Below the pieces are notes generated by a model. It worked only from the letters and a program-made list of their open reading frames with translations. It was not told the DNA's origin and did no database searches. A stretch of DNA of 30,352 nt from Fen-1258 sp964595365 (GTDB lineage Bacteria; Bacteroidota; Ignavibacteria; Ignavibacteriales; Melioribacteraceae), in assembly GCA_964595365.1 (NCBI GenBank), contig CAZQQC010000022.1, positions 1 through 30,352 of the forward strand, in the 5' to 3' direction. A program made the translations under genes and the position numbers. This document shows positions 25,697 through 30,352 of this stretch, one piece after another (positions within the stretch are counted from its first letter, which is position 1; each line of letters opens with the position of its first letter).

Positions 25697-26143
25697 TCAG
25701 ATTTGATATTTAGAGCTGCAGTATCGATTTATTAATTCGACATTCTTTAATAACGAAGGAGTTAATTCCATAGCTTTTGTATATATGCTTTTAATTACTT
25801 CCGGTATATATTCATGTACAATTGAATTCCGAAGTTCGCGCATTTCAATCATTTCACGGGCATTAATTATTATATTTTTCTTTTCGGCAAGGTTAATTGA
25901 ATCCCTCACAGCACCTGCTTCATCAAGATCGATTGAATGAATTGACCTAAGTATTTTCTGAACTACAATATCATTTAATCTCGCAAAACGCGACGCCAAA
26001 TTTTCAAATGCATCCAGTTCTTTTTGTGTATATTTTTTTTTAACGTTTATTTTAATACACTTTTTGAAACTGTATTTCAGAACGGAGTAAGCATTATTCA
26101 TTAATTCCAGTTCACTGATAAGTAGCGCTATTTTTTTTTTCAT
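25697..26143 (-). CDS. HEPN-domain ribonuclease toxin (HepT-like)
   Basis: 148 residues, all-helical, HEPN superfamily. The active motif is complete: RNSIVHEY, giving Arg105, His110 and Tyr112 in the R-x4-H-x-Y form. In characterised HepT proteins this motif cleaves RNA and the tyrosine is AMPylated by the partner. Its ATG overlaps the stop of the upstream nucleotidyltransferase gene by four bases, the standard arrangement of the MntA/HepT pair. The length is typical (about 140). The cell target is not visible from the sequence. Confidence 0.85.
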   Translation of the reverse strand: MKKKIALLISELELMNNAYSVLKYSFKKCIKINVKKKYTQKELDAFENLASRFARLNDIVVQKILRSIHSIDLDEAGAVRDSINLAEKKNIIINAREMIEMRELRNSIVHEYIPEVIKSIYTKAMELTPSLLKNVELINRYCSSKYQI

Positions 26144-26424
26144 ACCAATTTTATGGATGAATCAAATATCATGTTTACAAATGGATCCGTTTTATCGCGT
26201 TTTATTATTAAATCTATTTTTTGATCGCCAAGTATTTCTTTTAGTTCAACCTTTATTTTTAAATTTTCATCAAAAGTTAGCTTGTTAGAAAATACAAGTA
26301 AATCAATATCGCCCCCTTTTTTGTTATCATCTACACGGGAACCGAATAAATATGTATCCGCATGTCTGTCATATTTTTTAATGACCTGTATTATTTTTTC
26401 TGTTTCGTTATTGGTCAACCGCAT
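26140..26424 (-). CDS. Minimal nucleotidyltransferase antitoxin (MntA-like)
   Basis: 94 residues, the short Pol-beta-superfamily form. FGSR at 27-30 and DID at 39-41 make the G-S-x(n)-D-x-D metal site, and Asp71 (KIDLII) is the third acid, so the enzyme should be active. Known MntA proteins add AMP groups to the tyrosine of the HepT partner and so block it. It is the first gene of the pair with a 4-bp overlap. The 79 bp upstream to the assembly gap hold nothing clear. Confidence 0.87.
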   Translation of the reverse strand: MRLTNNETEKIIQVIKKYDRHADTYLFGSRVDDNKKGGDIDLLVFSNKLTFDENLKIKVELKEILGDQKIDLIIKRDKTDPFVNMIFDSSIKLV

Positions 26425-26503
26425 TTTATTTATCTCTATTAACCGGTATAAATTAGCAAGTTTTCGAAAATAAATCTACCATTCTCCTCAACTCTTCAAT
26501 TCC

Positions 26504-26603
26504 NNNNNNNNNNNNNNNNNNNNNNNNNNNNNNNNNNNNNNNNNNNNNNNNNNNNNNNNNNNNNNNNNNNNNNNNNNNNNNNNNNNNNNNNNNNNNNNNN
26601 NNN
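26504..26603. other. Assembly gap (100 N)
   Basis: Exactly 100 unknown bases, the conventional size for a gap of unknown length. Low-complexity TCAAC-rich sequence lies on both sides, so the gap is probably caused by repeats. Confidence 0.99.
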
Positions 26604-26620
26604 TTCACCAATTCGACAGT

Positions 26621-26652
26621 TCAACGCCTCGTCAATTCCACACTTCAACATT
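26621..26652. repeat. Dispersed 32-bp repeat, copy A
   Basis: This string begins TCAACGCCTC and ends CACTTCAACATT. It matches 29421-29452 at 30 of 32 positions. It lies just inside the first assembly gap. Confidence 0.7.
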
Positions 26653-26685
26653 TTATCCTGTTCTGAGTAAGACAAAGGATCATCA

Positions 26686-27798
26686 CTACTGTAGTCTTCT
26701 CTCCTGTATCCATTTCTTGAAAAACGGGTCATCCATTTCGTAGCTCTTTTCATTCCTACTAATAAATCCGCTCTGCATTAATCTCTTTAATCCGCTGAAA
26801 ACAGTGCTCTGCGCGCCTACATTAAACATCCTTATAAATTCAAGCGACAGCGGTGAGCCCTCATAGAAAGCCATGCCGATCAATATCTTCATATCTGTTC
26901 TGTTGAGCGTATTCCACAACCGCTCATAATCTATGTCGTGGTGCCTCACAATTTCCATTTCAGCCCCTTTAACTACCTGCTTTCCTTGCTTCGAACTCCT
27001 ATCCCTATCAAGTAACTCCCATACCTCAAAAGCAAGCTCCTGTGTATAATATGGATGCGATCTTGTAAACTTTAGTATCTCCTCCGTAATAAAAGCAGCC
27101 TCTCCGGTCCTACCCTTGAATCGTGATTCCAGAAATACTCTGAACTCGTTTTCTGGTATTTTGCTTAAAGGCAATAAATAACCGAAATGATAGAAAGGAG
27201 ATTTCTTCTTCTCGAATATTTCCCTTATTAATGATTCCTGGCTGCCGAGAAACACATAATTGATGTTCTTATGTAACTGCATAAATGACCGCATATGTCT
27301 CTCAAGGCCTGAGGCTATCCTTTTAACTTCCTGAAACTCGTCGAATATTATAATGGTTTTATTTGCAGGTGATGCCAGATTCTCTATTAGGTTCAGCACA
27401 TCCTCAAACGGAACTGTATCTGTGTGTGATTTAACCGGCTTAAATGATACATCTATATGATTGGTCAACGGGTTTACATTTATTTCCGGAACTATTCTAA
27501 AATTCTTTACAATCTGTTTTATCTTCTCAAAAGAATAAAGTCTGTATACCCGCTTTAATAACTCGGCTGCAAAGTCTTCTACGGCGGTTATTACCTGCAG
27601 GTCAATAGCTATGTGGGGACGCTTTAGTTCCTTGGCTACCTTGTTTATTAAACTCGTCTTGCCGTAACGTCTCGGACTAATTATTATAAGGTGGTTCTCG
27701 CTTCTTAGTATCGATTTTACTTTCTTAATTTCCTCGCTGCGGTTCGCAAAATATTCCCCTTCTACAATACTTCCGAACTTAAAAGGATTTTTATCCAT
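26686..27798 (-). CDS. AAA ATPase of the ATPase_2 (archaeal-type) family
   Basis: 370 residues from ATG at 27798; a TTG at 27834 would add twelve residues that the family usually lacks (members begin near 'NPFKFGSIVEGEYFANR'). Walker A is SPRRYGKTS (41-49), with Ser in place of the first Gly, as is common in this family; Walker B is TIIIFDEFQE (148-157), and sensor-1 is probably in YVFLGSQ. The C-terminal part (about 280-370) is a winged-helix domain. These solitary STAND-like ATPases are spread by transfer and have no settled function. It lies between two assembly gaps, so partners may be missing. Confidence 0.87.
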   Translation of the reverse strand: MDKNPFKFGSIVEGEYFANRSEEIKKVKSILRSENHLIIISPRRYGKTSLINKVAKELKRPHIAIDLQVITAVEDFAAELLKRVYRLYSFEKIKQIVKNFRIVPEINVNPLTNHIDVSFKPVKSHTDTVPFEDVLNLIENLASPANKTIIIFDEFQEVKRIASGLERHMRSFMQLHKNINYVFLGSQESLIREIFEKKKSPFYHFGYLLPLSKIPENEFRVFLESRFKGRTGEAAFITEEILKFTRSHPYYTQELAFEVWELLDRDRSSKQGKQVVKGAEMEIVRHHDIDYERLWNTLNRTDMKILIGMAFYEGSPLSLEFIRMFNVGAQSTVFSGLKRLMQSGFISRNEKSYEMDDPFFKKWIQERRLQ

Positions 27799-27872
27799 GC
27801 CTTCCGAAATTATTCGTTGCGACTTTTTTCGCAATAAATATACCGCATTTCTTCGCTAAATTCAAATCATGT

Positions 27873-27904
27873 GCTGAGCTTGCCGAAGCTGAGCTTGCCG
27901 AAGC
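27873..27904. repeat. 15-bp tandem repeat running into the assembly gap
   Basis: GCTGAGCTTGCCGAA occurs twice in a row (27873-27887, 27888-27902) and a third copy begins at the gap. The array is probably longer in the real genome. CTGAGCTTGCC is shared with the palindromic element at 23701-23711. Confidence 0.8.
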
Positions 27905-28004
27905 NNNNNNNNNNNNNNNNNNNNNNNNNNNNNNNNNNNNNNNNNNNNNNNNNNNNNNNNNNNNNNNNNNNNNNNNNNNNNNNNNNNNNNNNNNNNNNNN
28001 NNNN
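27905..28004. other. Assembly gap (100 N)
   Basis: Exactly 100 unknown bases, next to the 15-bp tandem repeat on the left and TTCAAC-rich sequence on the right. The stretch 28005-28153 holds no gene I can see. Confidence 0.99.
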
Positions 28005-28153
28005 AATTCAACACTTCAACAACTCAATGCCTCACCAAACCTAACTCCCTTTTCCGGCTGCTAAAATTATTGCTCTCATAAAAGTAATTCAAAATTGAGG
28101 ATTAATAATTGATAATTAGAAAACATGAACTGTTTTAGCAATTAGGCGATAAA

Positions 28154-28339
28154 TTAAATCTTATCGAATTCTTCTATGTTAATTCCCGCTTGTCGAAGTA
28201 TTTCTTTTACTAAACTAATGTGGATTTCTTTTGATTGGTGCGGATTGGGAATACGTATCTTTAACTTTTCTTTTTTCATAAACTGATGTTTACCTCCCGA
28301 GAATGATCCCTCAAAACCCAATATTTGAAATTTACGTAT
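28154..28339 (-). pseudogene. hicA: N-terminally truncated HicA-type toxin
   Basis: A frame of 61 codons holds the core and tail of a HicA mRNA interferase: LGFEGSFSGGKHQFM with the catalytic His, then IRIPNPHQ and the tail SLVKEILRQAGINIEEF. Intact members have about 15-20 more residues before LGFEG, forming the first helix. Here a TGA comes just before the frame (28340-28342) and no plausible start codon exists except an internal TTG. The TGA lies next to a GGAGTG sequence that looks like a ribosome-binding site plus start in another frame, so a frameshift is likely. It is downstream of hicB. Confidence 0.7.
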
Positions 28340-28375
28340 TCACTCCTGTCTGTAAATAATATTTTTCAAATTTCT

Positions 28376-28618
28376 TTATATAGCTGCTTTTTGAATAGAA
28401 ATATTGATTCCATCAATTGTTGGAATAGGATCGTTATCCCTAATCTTTAACAGAAGCCACTCTTCAAGCACCTCAATAAGTTCACTTCTGCATTCTTCCA
28501 CGGAAGAAGCATTTGCCCATATACCCGGGAAATCTAATATTTCTCCAAACCATGAATTATCTTCTAACTTCTTGTATTCTGCTTTTTTAATTGCTGCTTC
28601 AATATAACTTAATAACAT
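28376..28618 (-). CDS. hicB: HicB-family antitoxin
   Basis: 80 residues from ATG at 28618, chosen because GGAGG lies 8 bp before it (28627-28631); the frame is open for another 20 codons to an ATG at 28678. The HicB fold is clear: DNSWFGEILDFPGIWANA, then EECRSELIEVLEEWLLLKI and NDPIPTIDG. It binds and blocks HicA. No DNA-binding domain follows, so autoregulation is not evident. Because the adjacent hicA lacks its N-terminus, this may be an orphan antitoxin. Confidence 0.88.
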   Translation of the reverse strand: MLLSYIEAAIKKAEYKKLEDNSWFGEILDFPGIWANASSVEECRSELIEVLEEWLLLKIRDNDPIPTIDGINISIQKAAI

Positions 28619-28675
28619 GTTGTAAACCTCCATTATTACTTTTTTTAAAAGGGCATCTCTAAAAATCTCAAATGC

Positions 28676-28705
28676 CATCCGTGATAATCCGTCTTATCTG
28701 TGTTT
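28676..28705. repeat. Degenerate 10-bp repeat, third array
   Basis: Three units in phase, CATCCGTGAT, AATCCGTCTT and ATCTGTGTTT, lie between hicB and the RelE-type toxin gene. Same family as 21421-21459 and 23831-23890. Confidence 0.45.
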
Positions 28706-28762
28706 ACCCAGCGTTCTATTTATTAAAAAATAGTTTTTTGATATGCTTTACACGTAAGACAT

Positions 28763-29017
28763 TTATCTATATGCATCTTTTCTCGGCTTAACCTTATAAA
28801 TTCTTATTAACTTTGTGGATTCATCTATTTCGTATAGAATTCTGTAACTGCCAACTCTAATCCGCCAAAAATTCTTTGAACCTCTTATTTTCCTACAACC
28901 ATGTAAATAAGGATTTTCTGCAAGGTTTTTTATCTTTTCTACAATAGTTTGAAAAAAATCGGGTTGTAATTTTCGAAGGTCTTTTTCAGCCGAACGCTCT
29001 AAGTATATTTCATACAT
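28763..29017 (-). CDS. RelE/ParE-superfamily toxin
   Basis: 84 residues, typical length. YLERSAEKDLRKL opens the fold; the core IRGSKNFWRIRVGSYRILYEI and the end KPRKDAYR carry the conserved Arg and Tyr of RelE-type mRNA interferases. It probably cleaves mRNA at the ribosome, though ParE-type gyrase inhibition cannot be excluded from sequence. It overlaps the upstream antitoxin gene by 8 bp. Confidence 0.9.
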   Translation of the reverse strand: MYEIYLERSAEKDLRKLQPDFFQTIVEKIKNLAENPYLHGCRKIRGSKNFWRIRVGSYRILYEIDESTKLIRIYKVKPRKDAYR

Positions 29018-29228
29018 TAGGATTAAAATCCGTCAGAAAATCATTAAGTTTTTTGAATGATAAATGTCTATTTCTAAGTTCTTTTATAAATTTTAGATCT
29101 TCTATATCCTCCAACCGCTCAAGCAATTCGTTATATTCTTCAATATCTATTATTACCGAGACCGGTTTATTGTTACGATAAATAACTTCACGATTTTGTC
29201 TTAATCGCTTTTTATTCTTTGTTGCCAT
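29010..29228 (-). CDS. Antitoxin of the RelE/ParE-type pair (Phd/RelB-like)
   Basis: 72 residues. The N-terminal half (REVIYRNNKPVSVIIDIEEYNELLERLED) fits the Phd/YefM-type DNA-binding fold, and the charged tail wraps the toxin in such pairs. A GGAG ribosome-binding site lies before the ATG. It overlaps the toxin gene by 8 bp; antitoxin first is the standard order. Its own promoter is probably autoregulated, but I can name no operator; the nearest palindrome is about 140 bp away. Confidence 0.85.
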   Translation of the reverse strand: MATKNKKRLRQNREVIYRNNKPVSVIIDIEEYNELLERLEDIEDLKFIKELRNRHLSFKKLNDFLTDFNPNV

Positions 29229-29367
29229 AAGTCTCCTGCATGATTTCTGTTGATACTAAATAAAATATAATCAATATCTGTGTCTTTCGCTCGTAGTAAT
29301 TCTCATTTGTCGCATTTTAAAACCCTCCCAAACAATCTGTACTGTGTCTCATACTTTAGGAGTGCAG

Positions 29368-29379
29368 TATACTAGTATA
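29368..29379. promoter_or_regulatory. Perfect palindrome TATACTAGTATA
   Basis: A 12-bp perfect inverted repeat, 140 bp before the antitoxin ATG. It has the look of an operator, but the distance from the gene is large. The rest of 29229-29617 holds the 32-bp repeat and one gene remnant. Confidence 0.3.
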
Positions 29380-29420
29380 TCCTACCTTTCAACAATTCAA
29401 CTCTTCAACACCTCAACGAT

Positions 29421-29452
29421 TCAACGCCTTATCAATTCCACACTTCAACATT
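29421..29452. repeat. Dispersed 32-bp repeat, copy B
   Basis: Matches 26621-26652 at 30 of 32 positions. Shorter relatives rich in TTCAAC lie just before it (29390-29420), at 28005-28040 and at 26481-26503. Confidence 0.7.
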
Positions 29453-29455
29453 AAT

Positions 29456-29596
29456 CTAGATAGTATACCCTGCCGATTTGGCATCGTTATAAAACATCTT
29501 AACCGTATCCAAAGAAAACTCAGTTAGATCTTTTCCTAAGCTTGGAAGCTTCTTCAGTATGTCGTTTGTGGCAGTAATAATGTAGCACTCGACCAA
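29456..29596 (-). pseudogene. Possible C-terminal gene remnant
   Basis: A frame of 46 codons with only a TTG as possible start and a stop just upstream. It reads as protein (VECYIITATNDILKKLP, then LTEFSLDTVKMFYNDAKSAGYTI) and ends at TAG. The family is not recognised. The 5' part of the gene seems to be lost; DUF2442 ends 21 bp upstream. Confidence 0.3.
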
Positions 29597-29617
29597 ATTA
29601 ATTCATGCTATCATTTC

Positions 29618-29911
29618 TCAAGTTATTACTTTGTTCTTTTTCTTTCTATTTAGTGGTCCTACTTTGGCAGGCATACTGATTTCATAAAGATAATCTGGAG
29701 CTACATCCCAACCATTTGGCCACTGAAGATCGCCGTTTTTTATATAAAAAGTCTTAAAATATTCTTCATCTTTCAAATCATTAAATTTGCCCAGATTTCT
29801 TTTTTTATAGTTACTGAAATCAGCAATTTTAAGTTCTCCATTTTCAAACTCTATTAATATTTTAAAGTTACCTACATAAGCAGCATTGACGGGATAATGT
29901 ATTAAGCCCAT
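29618..29911 (-). CDS. DUF2442-family protein
   Basis: 97 residues. The order of motifs (VNAAYVGNFKILIEFENGELKIADFS, then FKTFYIKNGDLQWPNGWDVAPDYLYE) is that of DUF2442, a family with no known enzyme activity whose GxLxWPNGxDxxPDxLY signature is well kept. It overlaps the upstream DUF4160 gene by 10 bp, a linkage found in many bacteria and often treated as a toxin-antitoxin-like pair; the function is unproven. Confidence 0.88.
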   Translation of the reverse strand: MGLIHYPVNAAYVGNFKILIEFENGELKIADFSNYKKRNLGKFNDLKDEEYFKTFYIKNGDLQWPNGWDVAPDYLYEISMPAKVGPLNRKKKNKVIT

Positions 29912-30159
29912 GGTTCTATCCTTTCCGGCAATTTTCCTTTTCTAATTTTTTCCCAATCTTTCAACAATTCATTATGGTGCAGCAAAATCCATCTTCTAAG
30001 TATATGTAATTTAGGAAGTGGAATACTGCCGTTCAAGAGATTTCCTTCCAGATCTATTTTACATCTAATATCGGCATGCCTTACATGAATATGAGGTGTT
30101 GAATGATCGTCGTAATACATCTGAATAATCATTCCCATAAATCTTGATATTTCAGGCAT
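29902..30159 (-). CDS. DUF4160-family protein
   Basis: 85 residues, full family length. The N-terminal marks are PEISRFMGMIIQMYYDDHSTPHIHVRHAD, with the conserved HxPHIHV-type His cluster that could bind a metal, and the end is the helical LRRWILLHHNELLKDWEKI. It is first in a two-gene operon with DUF2442 (10-bp overlap). The function is unknown. The 190 bp upstream hold low-complexity repeats and no recognisable promoter. Confidence 0.9.
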   Translation of the reverse strand: MPEISRFMGMIIQMYYDDHSTPHIHVRHADIRCKIDLEGNLLNGSIPLPKLHILRRWILLHHNELLKDWEKIRKGKLPERIEPWA

Positions 30160-30249
30160 TAGATAACTCTTTTATATTTATTGGTTTCACTTTACTATAG
30201 CTCTAATTTCTGTAGTGGCCCTTCATCTAGCGTTTTATCACCCATTGCA

Positions 30250-30352
30250 ATCCTCAATCCATTTGTGATTTTCGATTTATGATTTATTATTGACGATTCC
30301 AAATCTTTTCAATCCAACAATCCTCAATTCAAAATCCTTCAATCCTCCAATC
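30250..30352. repeat. Low-complexity tandem-like sequence at the window end
   Basis: GATTT-type strings spaced 9-11 bp apart (TTGTGATTTTCGATTTATGATTT region), then CAATCC-rich strings. It resembles other intergenic repeats of the accessory region. Confidence 0.4.

Noticed and set aside
26496..26753. Minus-strand frame running through the first run of N
   Set aside because: It depends on unknown bases and overlaps the end of the AAA ATPase gene.
25335..30352. Chromosomal integron with gene cassettes
   Set aside because: ATTCAAC/GTTCAAC strings resemble one attC core half, but no paired GTTRRRY half in inverted order, no long attC hairpin and no integrase were found.
23563..30352. CRISPR array
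   Set aside because: The repeats are degenerate, with a 10-15 bp period and no unique spacers; no cas genes are present.

Overview
The window is AT-rich DNA, probably from the Bacteroidota/Chlorobiota group. An Ignavibacteria-like organism is my best guess. The reasons are a very large C25 (gingipain/PorU-type) peptidase ending in a type IX secretion (T9SS) sorting domain, a one-chain pyruvate:ferredoxin oxidoreductase next to a dihydroorotate-dehydrogenase-like gene, and a TAnnTTTG element 18-45 bp before the inferred transcription starts of several genes. Clear Shine-Dalgarno sequences also occur (gltX, nifJ, hicB and others). Two runs of exactly 100 N show that this is a scaffolded draft assembly. 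The taxonomic placement is an inference.

Bases 1-13.2 kb are ordinary chromosome. They hold a multi-receiver signalling protein whose kinase core looks dead, gltX and glnS meeting tail to tail, a tRNA-Leu(CAA), a two-gene NAD(P)-dependent oxidoreductase operon, a PF00756-type esterase, and the pair nifJ plus DHOD-like gene, which points to anaerobic or fermentative carbon metabolism with low-potential electron transfer. A small P-loop NTPase follows at 13.6 kb. Two 99-bp copies of a MITE-like element with TTACGCAAGG ends lie at 9.4 and 14.1 kb.

Bases 14.2-25.3 kb form a surface-glycan cluster, all on the minus strand. The order of transcription is Wzx-type flippase, GT2, GT4, GT4, WecG/TagA-type GT26, then the 1766-residue C25 peptidase. 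The peptidase starts 10 bp after wecG ends, so glycan assembly and a T9SS-exported protease or sortase appear to be co-expressed. The peptidase also appears to carry an ILEI/FAM3-like domain, a fold that binds glycans in human POMGNT1. The flippase contains an in-frame, GC-rich palindromic insertion of about 36 residues, related to an intergenic hairpin element 1.3 kb away.

Bases 25.4-30.35 kb are an accessory region made of small minus-strand modules separated by low-complexity repeats and assembly gaps: HepT/MntA (HEPN plus minimal nucleotidyltransferase), a solitary ATPase_2-type AAA protein, HicB with an N-terminally broken HicA, a RelE/ParE toxin with its antitoxin, and a DUF4160/DUF2442 pair, plus short gene remnants. 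The spacers carry families of degenerate repeats with a period of about 10 bp. I see no CRISPR array, rRNA, transposase, integrase or recognisable integron attC site.
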